Origin: Dermacentor variabilis
Lineage: Eukaryota > Arthropoda > Arachnida > Ixodida > Ixodidae
Assembly: GCF_050947875.1 (NCBI RefSeq)
Contig: NC_134569.1
Coordinates: 42,485,277 to 42,549,276 of the forward strand
Direction: 5' to 3'
Length of the DNA: 64,000 bases
A program made the position numbers and the translations under genes. Each line of letters begins with the position of its first letter. Position 1 is the first letter of the stretch. This document shows positions 45,101 through 57,324 of this stretch, piece by piece. The notes below the pieces were generated by a model. The model saw only the letters and a program-made list of their open reading frames with translations, made no database searches and was not told the DNA's origin.

Positions 45101-47070
45101 CTACAGTTTATGTTAGAGAAATATGCGCTTACCTAAACTGCATTAAAACGCTTTGCTGCAACGCGAGATCGCGTTTATTTATTCAGGAGTCTCGCTGCTG
45201 ATGAATCTCGTCGACACCATAGTGTTTGTGTAGTCTTTTTGTCAATATTTGATTCCCTCTGTCTGATCAGCCTTGCTTCAGTCAGCTGGATTCGTAATCA
45301 AACGAAAGGCCGAATGGTAACTGTAATCTAACACTCCAAGATACTCTCCGAGCAACCACAGTGAAGCAGGTCGGCTAATATTAACCTGCAAATTGAGCTT
45401 TTAGGATGATTACACAAATAAGAAATACCTGCAGCGAGATCTTCGGCTAGAACTCTTTTATTTTCATGTTTCTTCTTCCAAATGACTTCCATCCATAAAA
45501 GCAAGTTTTGACATTACGGAACAATTTCTAGAACAGACTTCGTGATATTTTTTTGACATCGTTGTCGCGTGGCAATATTTTGGTAGGAATATGTGCACAG
45601 CCGCGAGTGAGCGCCGTTGGGAGTTCACTCAGTTCTGAAAGCTTTTCCTTTTTGCGAGCGTCCGGTCGCGTGCACAATTAAAGAAGAACATCCATGCCAA
45701 AGCCTAATTGTTCGCATGATTGAAAATTCTCATGAACCAGGTATATTTACGAATAAAGAACGCGAACGGCGAAAGCGGTGACTGCATGCTACTTCGCGCA
45801 CCTCATGAGCTCCGCTGATTGTGCAGCGATAACACGTGCAGCGAAAATGTGCCAAATGTGTCCAGAAGAATCTGTAAATGAGCCCTGATGAGGACTGATT
45901 CCCAGTAAGGCGAGCAAAATACGGACGAGTTAGGCTTGCCGCACCCCCCAAGCCATGCGACTTTCCCAGCCAGGAAAACGCAAGCATGGTACGCCGTTCT
46001 TGACATCATCATTTAGTACGCCACCCATGTATGTGCTGCGAAGAAATTCCGCTGCCGCTACATTCTATTAGGCACAACCGGCTGCTGAAAAAGGCCGCTA
46101 AGGGAAACGCTGTTATGAAAGGGGGTTGAGAGTGCAGCTATACATCAAGGCAATGAAATGACATGACGAAGTCGAGCATCCGATGAAATCTCCTACGGTC
46201 TGGAAGAGAATGGTCTGGATGCAATGGCATGACGTGTTTAAATGACTCAAACTGTGCTTCACTTACCGAGAAAGTAAAATTGGTGAAGCGCGACCCACAC
46301 TGTGAAGCTGGTGACTTCGGGATCGTTTGGCACCATTCGATGTGCCCGTTCACGGCGGCGCTTCCGTCCTTGAAGAGAGGACGCGCAGGCTCGTGTGACT
46401 TGAAGCCATAGTTTTTGAGGCATCGGCACGGCGCCCGCGTATCTAACAACTAACACCGCACGTTTTACAGATTCCCTTGCACTGTACGTGAGCACAGCGA
46501 ACAACGTGCACCGAAACAACGCATGCAGGCGCGACGTATAACGATGACCGCAGGAAAGCGCGCAGCTGGCCCGGACATATTGCCTCCAACTCTCCACAAA
46601 TAGGAAGTGACGTCATCACGGAAACCAAGCAGTCCTTGGCTCACATACCGGCGCTGCCGTTCCCAGCCTGTTGCGAAGTGTGCACAAAGGCGCACACGCG
46701 ACTGGGTGAAGGCGTCAAGTCGATGCAGTGCCGCTGTCCTTTACCGCGGCGGCGCCTTTACAGGCGCCACCGCCTTCACACGGCGAGACGGATCGCCAAT
46801 TCAGTCCGCAGACGACCGTGACGTGGCTGAGCCGCAACGAAACGCGCAGCTATGAGCTCGGCTGCGGCTTGCTCGTGTGTACGGCGTGGTTCGACGGCAA
46901 TGAGCTACGTCATGCTCACCTGCCGGATGAAACGGCAGTTCGTCCTATCGAGTCAATGCCGCTGAACAACCCTTTCCAACAACGACATGTGTTAGGGCGC
47001 ACTCCGCTAGTCGCTTTGAGGCCCACCGGTGTCCACAGGCCAAGTGCTCTGCCAGATTTTTAGTTTCATA
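42111..47070. other. CpG-rich blocks, no gene supported
   Basis: Two CpG-rich blocks stand out: about 42,410-42,780 and 43,220-44,530. The second supports overlapping frames on both strands (up to 290 codons on minus at 43,331-44,203 and 162 on plus at 43,665-44,153), but none has a known domain, and open frames on both strands are expected from composition. They might be promoter CpG islands of a gene outside the window. A CT microsatellite lies at 44,775-44,812. Confidence 0.35.
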
Positions 47071-47082
47071 AAGTCTCAACGC

Positions 47083-47155
47083 CTCGCAAGGATTCGAACT
47101 CCGGGCTCGCAGATTGTCAGTCGAAGATTCTCTCAGCCACTCCGCTCATGCTGCA
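47083..47155 (-). repeat. tRNA-like pseudogene or SINE head
   Basis: On the minus strand an A-box-like GTGGCTGAGAG precedes a B-box-like GAGTTCGAATCC with tRNA-like spacing. Acceptor and T-stem pairing are poor, so it is not called a functional tRNA. Confidence 0.45.
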
Positions 47156-47507
47156 GCCGGAAAGAAACAGAAAGGAAAAATACTCCGCCTGGACAATACT
47201 GTGATTGGCCTTTTTAATGATCGTCCAAAATGGTTAGCTGACACCATGTTCTGCAGCTTCTCCATAAGCGAGCGCCGATGTGAAATAATGTGAGCAAAGC
47301 CAGTGGCAAGGGTTGAAAGGCTGGGTAGGAACGATGAATAAGAAGAAAGCCGTGTCGTCAAGGATCATCATCATCATCATTATCATCACTACTGTTTCTT
47401 CTACACCAGGGAGCGCCACCTAAACAAACGAAGACGACTCGCACCAGGGTCATTGACTATACGCGTGCCGCATGAAACAGTGCAAGGTTTACTGTTCACA
47501 AACCGTA

Positions 47508-47776
47508 CACTATAAAAAAGTTTACACCCTTTGAGTCGGTATCTTGCCACACAACGATAAACGTCATCTGTCTTGACCGCATTTCCTTTCTTTAACGCTG
47601 CGAGCCTGGTACTTCCCAGTAACGAACGGCATGCGCGTTATCAGCATGGCATAGCATTGCCGAGAGGAAAGTAGTGGGCGCGGCGTTTTCAAGAAAGGAA
47701 ACGCAAGCAAGGCAGATGACGATTATTGCTGTGTGGTAGATATACAGCCCAAAGGGTGTACACTTTTTTTATAGTG
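47508..47776. mobile_element. Foldback MITE with TA target duplication
   Basis: TA on both sides (47,506-47,507 and 47,777-47,778). The ends, starting CACTATAAAAAA then TACACCCTTT, are inverted with one indel and one substitution. The inverted arms continue imperfectly for about 100 bases (CACACAACGATAAACGTCATCTG against its counterpart). TA duplication suggests a Tc1/mariner-type transposase. Length 269 bp, non-coding. Confidence 0.88.
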
Positions 47777-47778
47777 TA

Positions 47779-47985
47779 CCCGCCGCGGTGTAGCCCAGCG
47801 ACAATGACGTAGCGCTGCTGAGGTCGTGGGTTTCTGTGAGGTCGATATGCAAATATGCTCGTCTGCTTCGATTTAAAAGCACCTCAAAGAACCCCAGGTG
47901 GTCAAAATAAATCCAGTATCTCCCACCATGGCGCATCTCATAATCAGGTCGTGGTTTTTACACGCAGAAATACGGGATTTCTTTT
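47779..47985 (+). mobile_element. tRNA-derived SINE, forward orientation
   Basis: Starts with GCCGCGGTGTAGCCCAGCGA (tRNA-like head, with a decayed B box), continues with AAGAACCCCAGGTGGTCAAA at about 47,886-47,905 and ends with a CAGGTCGTGGTTTTTACACG segment and a T/A-rich tail. It begins directly after the target TA of the adjacent MITE. Confidence 0.7.
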
Positions 47986-47989
47986 AATT

Positions 47990-50900
47990 ATAATTTACTG
48001 CGCGTAGCGTCGTGCTATCGCGCCACTGCTCATTATAGGCAAAAATGAGCGCGTTTTCTTTTTCTTTTTTTGTGAGAACTGTTGTGAGTCTCATCCTTCT
48101 TTTTTTTTTTTGCAACATGCTTGCCACCTTGTTATGCAAGGGTAGTCACTTCGATCAAGTAAGCTCCAAAGTGGGGACATTGTTGCAATTCAGAGGATGA
48201 CTTGCTGAGATTTGTTGGCAACGTAACTGCGCTCAGCACACCCGTTTGAGCCGTCGCTCAGTTCTTTCAGCTAAGAACTGTTAACATGCATACAACATTT
48301 CTCCTCGGCTGTGTCGCACATCACGGGTGGCCTTCTTTCTTTTCTTTTCTTTTTTTTTTTTGCCCTTTATCAAGCGCAGTCGAGCCTTAAAGTTCTAACT
48401 TATGCGTTAAGGCTATCAAGAAACTACCAAGTCTTACTTGACAAAGGTGCCATGTTTCTGTATACGACTCTTATTATACGTGCAACGTGCATAAATGTGC
48501 ATGAGAAAGGCGCCCAGAAAATATCCTTATAATCAATTGTTATAGGCGCCGCGTGTTAGTGGCCACAAAAAAAGTGCAGAGTGTTCGTGCCATAAAAGGA
48601 AGCGGAAGTGACCGTCTCCATAGTCAGCGCAATAAAGAAGCGCGCTAAGGCATTTCGATGGCGTCCACTGACATTGATATACTGAAATTGGCTTGGACGA
48701 CCGCCAAGGATAAGTCTGAATCCGAGGCCCGTTGTATTACTATTGCTTATGATGTTATATGCAACCTATCGCTATTACTATTGTTTATGTTGTATGTTGT
48801 TTGTGCAATGCGCTGTCTGATTTGTTTGTCACATCTTTACTAGCACTGAACAAACGAATCAGGCCACGCAAGGCAGCTGCTGCGATGGTACGCGTTTGTC
48901 ATGCTCATATCTAGGTATGACGTTGCTCTAAAGCAACGGAGGAGGCCGAATGGGCTATAAACAACGCGGAGTGGTGTCCAGACTACACTACCGTCGTACA
49001 TAACATACACCGAAACATTGCGACTGCATGGCCAACATCTGCGGACAATAGTGATGTGGTATTCAGTCATGGTCCATTCGACATTTTTATCAGTGTAGAA
49101 CCACTTGCATTAGTTCCCATCGCTTTCTCCCTCAACTACTGCACATAAAAAGAACCGTCCTTGACTAAACTGCCCAAGACAACAATACTTTTCTACGTTT
49201 TAAAACGGACCACAGGAGGAAGAAGACAGTGGAGACAGCCTTGAATAAGCCTTCTACAATGGCGCGATTCTATTTCGACTTGCCTGTTGATCTGATAAGT
49301 GCGCTGCACATAAAGTGTCGTATTTTTACTGCACACTGCGTTCGCTTGGACAGTTCACTATTACACTCCCGCCTCATGAGTCAGCGTGTTTGATAATATT
49401 GTAGTCCTGCGCGTGGTGATTTAGTACGTTCTCACAAAAATAAGAGAGAAAAGAAAGAAAGGAGTAGAAGAAGGAAGCGAATACAGTCAAAGATAAATGG
49501 GATTGTACTTCCAGGGCCGAGTTACTACTTCATCGCATAAAAAAGACAACTTCAATGGCGTTTTCGAAGACGCGTTCTTCAAAAGAAAGTCCAGCCTGTA
49601 TACCAATGCGCGTTCACGTTCTTTATTGCAATGATTACCGCAAATATCAGCTCTGTCAGCCAGCAGCCAGAAAAAGACGTGCTGCTAATCTTGCATTTTT
49701 CCTACCGGGTCCTATACCGGAAGGAAGTTCAAATTATTATTGAAAAAAATAATGGAAGAGTTGATGCCAAATGTGCCACAAATACATGCGAACCGTTCTT
49801 CCAGCGTTTTAGCCTCATGAAAAAGCCGCCCTCAACTGTGTGTGTGCGTGTAAGAAGACGCAAAAGAATTCAAGCCCCCGGGAATCGCCTTGCGCCTTAA
49901 AACGTTTGAGCCGGTAATACGATAGGAAACGCTGGAAAACACGTGGAAGCATTTCGTGCATTTATACCTTTGTTTAAGCTTTACGCCTCTCCAAGCGGCT
50001 GATTCACCTCTCCGTCGTTTATCCGGTCCCTGCCTGCTGCAGTATACTTACCCAGTTCTCGTGCCAGAACTGTTCGTAAGAGCAGCTGCCAGCTACTTGT
50101 AACATCGGATGGCACTTCCGAATGAAAAGCTTTGTGAGTGCAACCCCTGGCCTTCTGCTGCCCCCGGTTGCGAGCTTCGTTTCCCACTACGCTGCCCCAA
50201 TGAAGAAAATCGAAGTGATGTTACCTTATGTGTAGTCGCATTCGACATGACATTTATAGCGACGCCGCTGTCACCGTCGAAAGCTCGCGGGACATCAAAT
50301 AGCATTTAAAAGCTTTCAACCTCCGACAGCGCCGCCCCGTTCTGCTCTAAGCTAAACAAGAAAAGCGTGCCGAGGAACTTAAACATATTTTCTCAACTTA
50401 AAGAGCAGCTAGAAACAAGCATCCTGTTAATTACAACGGTTTTGACATGTGGAGTCCCGGCAACCTGTGCCCTTTGCCGTATATTTTGCCGTCCGCGCAA
50501 TCCCTGGAACCGACGTTCCTTACCTCTTCTCGGTGCGCTCACTGGAACGAGGACTTGCGCCAGGGCTAATGGCGCGCGACCCAGTGATGTGCCTTTCTTC
50601 GTGGTCTTTGCATATTTCGTATAGTTCTTTACTCTCTCTTCGTGCGCTGCGAAGCTCCCGTTGACACTGCTGCTTAAAGCCCTCAATAAATCCTCCTCCC
50701 TTTTCCTCACAGTCCTGACGACAGGTAATCGTTATTAGCGGTAAATAGAAGCATCTGGTCCATCGCTTCATACGCTCGCACAGGGCACGTCAGAAAGGTG
50801 GGCGTGTGCTGTCTGCCTAAGAGCGGAAACGTGTGTTCTCGCTTCCCCCCTCACTCGCTGTTTTAGTTTTCTTACGTCACACTTCCATCTCACTAGCTTC

Positions 50901-51355
50901 CTCTCTCTCTCTCCCTAAGAAACCCGTATAATCATTCCGTCCTGTCACCAATTTTTACGCTGTATATTGGGTAAGCCCCTGCGGAGCTACTGAAATGAAT
51001 GACGCTTTATTTTCCGTATGAGCAGATGCAGGTGCGTAGTTTACTTTTTTCCTTTGTTTTCAACAACATTGAAGAGTTGCTATCCGACACGGCCGCATTC
51101 TCGCTCTATCATCGCTTTTCGTGAGTGATACTTTTGAAGGCAGTCGAAAAATTAGAGTAGCAACTAAAATCAATGTGATGCACGAAAGCAGTGTGTTTTC
51201 TACATACGACGCTCCGCCCAGTCGGTGCAACGGTGACGCGAGCGCTGCGATTACAAGAGAGTTCCGCACGTGTCGTAGGAGTCAATCATGCTTGACTAAA
51301 TGCCATATACGGTAGGTGTTATAACGAATTTACTTGTAGTCAAATGACGATGTCC
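47990..51355. other. No gene supported
   Basis: The frame at 48,658-48,843 (ATG, 61 residues) has a hydrophobic stretch LSLLLLFMLYVVCAM but weak start context and no known family; it is too slight to call. The frames at 49,981-50,710 are unrecognised. T runs lie at 48,100-48,112 and 48,349-48,361. Confidence 0.35.
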
Positions 51356-51509
51356 TGATTATTAAGGCGAAAGCCTTAAGGGGCTCATACCCCCGATGGC
51401 CTTGAAAAAGAAAAAAAAACAGGAAACGCGTCGTCCGGTCCAATGGTAAAAAAAATATTACCCCTAAGCAAGCAAGAAATGCAATGGATTTTCCCTCTCG
51501 CAATGCAGA

Positions 51510-51660
51510 GGCTACAGGCACTCAGCAAAGTGAAGCGTAGAGGACGTACATATATTGTAATCACACATACAACGTACAGAAACGCGGCGTCTAGTCGGGT
51601 GGTCTAAAAAAAAAAGCACGTGACTTTCTCAATGGCTCATATCCCGTAAGGCTGAGGCGA
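51510..51660. repeat. Left copy of a repeat unit split by an insertion
   Basis: The block 51,510-51,533 recurs at 53,386-53,409 with 22 of 24 identities, and weaker similarity continues for about 40 bases in both. The two copies flank the element at 51,661-53,380, suggesting insertion into a tandem repeat. Confidence 0.6.
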
Positions 51661-53380
51661 GGTGTCTACCGACCGGGAAAACCAGAAAAACCGGAAATTC
51701 TCAGGGGCTTTGAATAGTCTGGAAATGCTCAGGAAGAACTCGGGGAATTTGTGCTTCTATCAGTGAAAATTAGCTGTCATTTTATAGAAAGGGAACGAGT
51801 TAACCTAATGCTGGCTCGAGTAAAAGAAAGGAATCGTAACGAGTTGTCTTTTACGCCGTGTCGTCGGTTGGAGGAGTTGCCAGTGTAGAGTCAACGACTG
51901 ATTTCCCGGACGCCCGATTTTTGGGATATGCCCAATAATGCGTACGGCTTCGCGGCACCACCAGATACCCCATAGAGTCAATGTGTAAAAACGTCTGAAA
52001 TTTAGGACGCAAGAACCCTTCGCCGTCCGACTTTCCGGACTTTTTGCCGTGACCGCAAGTCCGAAACGGCAATAATCAAAGGCACCGCCGCCGCCGTTTT
52101 GATTATCTCGGCGCTCTCGTACGCAGATCCGTTGGCAGCCGTATCCACCATCGCGGCAACGCGAGGCCTAGCTGCTTCGCCGTTCTTGCCGTTCGGTGAG
52201 GTGTTTTTCATTGAAATAATTCGGCGCTGTCAGCAATGGCACCGACTCCGCCTTTGTGGTGCTCGCGATTGGCTTCGAAGCTTACAAAGCACGGCGCGTT
52301 GCATTATACCGGTTTTCGAAAAGCAGCTTCGCCTCAGTGCACGTATGTTACGCGGCGAAGCACACGTAAAGTATTGCGCTGAAGTTTAACAAACGTGGTA
52401 AGGAGCAATTGTCATGGGACGCAGTACGTAATCCCTAATTACACACACGTGCACCCGCCGTCTCCTGTCACAGTACGAGCACCGATATGTCTATTAAGTG
52501 TACTGGCAGGCCTTCACAGCTTTTTCGTGCGTCCCTGTGGCCATTTGAGCCCGTAAGGGCAGTAAAATACGTGCATTCATTTTTTCGGACTGCCCGATTT
52601 TTCGGAAGTTTTCGCGGCCTCTAGAGAGTCCGAAAAATCGGACGTTGACTGTATAATTGACCAAAAGGATGCTTCAGATGGTCTGTGGAGCGAACGCATG
52701 GCGGTACGAGAATGAGAACAGAAAGGACCATCGCATCGAGGAGTAATCGGGAAAGGAACTGTGCCGCCTCTTCTTTGAAGGAGCTTGAGCTCAAAACGCA
52801 AAGTGTTGGCTGACGCCGAGATGCAGGTGACCCTCTATTCGATGCAAAATAAACTCTAAAGCAGTGAAACGCAACACTGAGGCATTGTGCGCGGGCTGAG
52901 AGTATATAAGGACAGTTGAGGGTGGCTTTCCAGCTGGTGAGATAATCTCAATTGCGACCAAGTTTGGGCCTAATACCAATGAGCTTGCTATCAGTTGATA
53001 GAAATAGCTCATTTTCGAAAATATTTGCTTGTGTATGCATCTCTTTTTATGCGTATTTGGAAATGTTCGACTCGATTTGCAATGGGCTTTACCATATTTT
53101 TTGTCGAAGATATTTTATTTCCTGTGCATTTTACTAGCGCATCCCTTCAGTTTTCTATGTTGAATAAAATGAACACTACTGCTTACTATTGAAACTGGAT
53201 TAAGCCGTTTCTTTTTTTAAATTTTTAACATGCATACTAGAAAGTGACAGCATCGGGCGACATGGTGTCAGTCGTCTTGGCATAAAACAAAGTTCTGTGT
53301 CGCTCAGGGAATATTGCAAAGGCACTCAGGGAAAACTTGGAAAACTCAGGGGACGAAAATGTCAACTTGGTAGACACCCC
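51661..53380. mobile_element. Repeat element with GGTGTCTACC ends, carrying a nested element
   Basis: Starts GGTGTCTACC at 51,661 and ends with its complement GGTAGACACC (about 53,370-53,379). CTCAGGG motifs occur near both ends in the same orientation. A pogo-like element is inserted at 51,888-52,651. No clear target duplication was found and no transposase frame is visible, so the class is unknown. Confidence 0.6.
51888..52651. mobile_element. TA-flanked pogo/Tigger-like non-autonomous element
   Basis: Flanked by TA (51,886-51,887 and 52,652-52,653). The right end is CAGTCAACGTCCGATTTTTC when read inward; the left end is GAGTCAACGACTGATTTCCC, a diverged inverted partner. CAGT-like ends with TA duplication fit pogo/Tigger elements. 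The 764-bp interior is CpG-rich, with a 96-codon plus-strand frame (52,099-52,389) lacking any transposase motif. Confidence 0.7.
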
Positions 53381-53409
53381 GCTGGGGCTACAAGCGCTCA
53401 GCAAAGTGA

Positions 53410-54490
53410 GACGAACAATGCATACAATCATTGAAATCACCCATATAGCACTCAGAACTGCATACGTCTCAATTCCCTGATGAGAGGATGCAAGGTAAAG
53501 TCGAAGAAAAACGTCGTTGGCGCGAGTCGGAACCCGCTGTACGAGCGCGCGAAGCCGCAAATAAGCGTCGAAAACGAGCCGAAGGAGCCGAACTGCGATA
53601 GCAGCAACACGACGATGCGAGACGGCGCATTGCCAAGTGTGCAGCAGGCTTTCGCCTTCACGTGTTACAGCAGTGTAATATGCTGCCAAACTTTCCTACG
53701 AATACTCTTGGTCGAAGCGTGAAGACGGCTCTTTCTGTTGCTAATAGAACAAACTGTCACCGACGTCCCTTAAGCGTGCTTTCAATAATCGTATCGCTTT
53801 AGCTACCGATTCATACACGTGGCTTAGGGACCTCATACTTCTGTCTACGATAGTGACACGCCCATGGTCTTAACTCACAGGAGGATCAGGCGGAACAATT
53901 GCCGGCTATTTATGCCAGGCTAACTCCGCCAGCTGCAACGTCACCACCAAAACAAACAGGTTGCCGGACAAGTGTGATTACGGGATATAGTGGGATTGCG
54001 CTCCGTTGTGATTACGGTCCGCACGCATAATTTATAACAGCGTAAAATTTTGGAACAAAAAGAAAATAGAATCTGCAGAAACAACGAATTCTAGAAGCCG
54101 CTTTCATAAACTGGATGCACAAAGCCTGACAGTACACGACGGATTGTGGAAGCAGCCTAAGCGACAACTTTTCGCTTACTCATTCAAGACAAGACGGTGC
54201 AAACGCGCCTTTATAGAAAAAACCTTGTTATTATTTATTAGATCTTTCATGGAGCGCTATGGAACAGACAGCTGTTTAGATAGTGCCATAGTGTGTGCAC
54301 CCACTCACAAATCTGCCACCAGGTGGGAGAAAGACAAAAAAAATTAAGAAAAAGCATCACCTAGAAACTCACGAGGCACGGAGATGACATTAGGCGGCAA
54401 AGTTCGAAGACCTCCGGGAAAGGCGAAACCTAGATGATGTTTTCAACGAAGCGAGATTCTCGTTCGCTTAACGAGCATTACACGCTGGCA
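53410..54490. other. No gene supported; dispersed repeat at 53,880
   Basis: Includes the 53,890-53,945 block related to 2408-2460 (AATTGCCGG, GCCAGGCTAA, then a CACCACCA run). The minus-strand frame at 53,237-53,689 has no known domain. Confidence 0.4.
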
Positions 54491-54494
54491 TATC

Positions 54495-55404
54495 CAGGGT
54501 GTTTCAGCAAACTTTAGCCAGAGTTTAAAAATATGCCGATGCACTCTAAGACGACGCGATCAAGTGAATGTTGCTTACTTTTGTATGTAGTGTGTTACGC
54601 TACCTTTTTGTATTTTGCTTAATTCGATAATTAGTCAAGATTAATTAACCAACTTCTGAAGCAATGAAGTTAGGTAAAAAAGTGGAATGAGAAAGTTGTA
54701 GAGCGCTTTGCAAAACGTCCGATTCGACAGTTTCTAACTTTATATCTATTAAGTATTACTGTTTTTTTTTTTCTCATTTTACTGCGGATGCCCGCGAAAT
54801 AAAAAAATATACGACGTGACATAACCGCTTGCGCACCGTGACTGCAGCGCTCCCAAAGTGTCCGCGTACAAACTTACATAGCATCTAGCAGGGCGTGCTG
54901 CCGCTTAAAAGGTGACAGGGAAGTGACGAAGGCGTTGGCTGTGCGATTTACGCCAGCGATGTGCTTCTCTCGTGGCGGTGCATGATAGCAATAAGCAGAC
55001 GCAGCGGCAGCACACCCGGCTAAATTTTATGTTCGTTTGTGTGCGGAAGACTTGTGAGCAGTGCAATCACGACGCGCAAGCAGGCATGTCACGTGGTGCT
55101 TATTTTCTTTCGCGGGCATCCTCAGTAAGCTTAAAAAACACTAATGCTTAATAGATAGAAAGACAGAAACTGTTTCTTTGGACGTTTTACAAACCTCACT
55201 ACAACTTTTTAATTAGAGTTTCTTTCCTAGCTTCGGTGCTTCAGAAGTTGGTTAATTATTCTTGACTCATTATCTTATTAAGCAAGATACAGAAAATAGC
55301 TTAACGCACTACATACAAAAGTAAGCAACATACATTTGGTTGAGTCGCTTTAGATTGCATCGGCATATCTTTAAACTCTGGTTAAAGTTCGCTGAAACAC
55401 CCTG
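54495..55404. mobile_element. Giant foldback element (910 bp)
   Basis: Starts CAGGGTGTTTCAGC and ends with the matching complement (GCTGAAACACCCTG). The arms stay complementary at high identity for about 330 bases (54,495-54,828 against 55,080-55,404). Further in, CAGGGCGTGCTGCCGCTTAA near 54,889 faces a partial complement near 55,002-55,020, so almost the whole element can fold into one hairpin. The flanks are consistent with TA duplication if the ends are read as TCCAGGG/TACAGGG. No coding frame spans it. Confidence 0.88.
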
Positions 55405-56863
<1,459 letters not shown>

Positions 56864-57013
56864 GCTCGGACTTACACGAAAAAATTACGACAACTGGACA
56901 AACTGATCGCAAGAAGGAAATTGAGGCAAAACAATTCACTTGCGGGATTTAACTTACGAAGATTAAACAATCACAACGAACGCCAGTCACTGCGCGTAAA
57001 ATCGGCCCTGATA

Positions 57014-57319
57014 TTAGCAGCACCCACGCCCGTTGCTCAACTCCTTTATTGCAGCGAAAGCTGTTCTTTGAAGGCGATTAATTAGTCTCGGTCCAAGTAT
57101 TGTTCCAAGTGACAATGGACGGTTGCACAGCGCCCTAGGTTTGTAGCGCAGCTGTCGCCTTTGGTGAGCAGCAGGGAGGGGACATTCTAGCAACACGTGG
57201 ACTATACTTTCACCCACCGTACCGCTTGCACGACGAGCTTTAAAAGGAATGTGGGTGTTGCATAAAACACGGATATAAGAGCGCTTAGGCAGTGTCTCTA
57301 CAATTCGCGGCATCTTCAC
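57014..57319 (-). pseudogene. LINE ORF2 C-terminal fragment (probable)
   Basis: The minus-strand frame of 101 residues contains GESIVHVLLECPLPAAHQRRQL, matching the HVL-x-CP-type C-terminal finger region that follows RNase H in arthropod LINEs. A weakly conserved helical tail follows and the frame ends at TAA/TAG near 57,014. No RT remains in the window. The expected first Cys pair is lost. Family assignment is by motif only. Confidence 0.5.
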
Positions 57320-57324
57320 ATATA

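Noticed and set aside
47083..47155. Functional tRNA gene on the minus strand
   Set aside because: B box present but stems do not pair; more likely a SINE head.
48658..48843. 61-residue membrane peptide gene
   Set aside because: Hydrophobic stretch present but weak start context, no family and no supporting signals.
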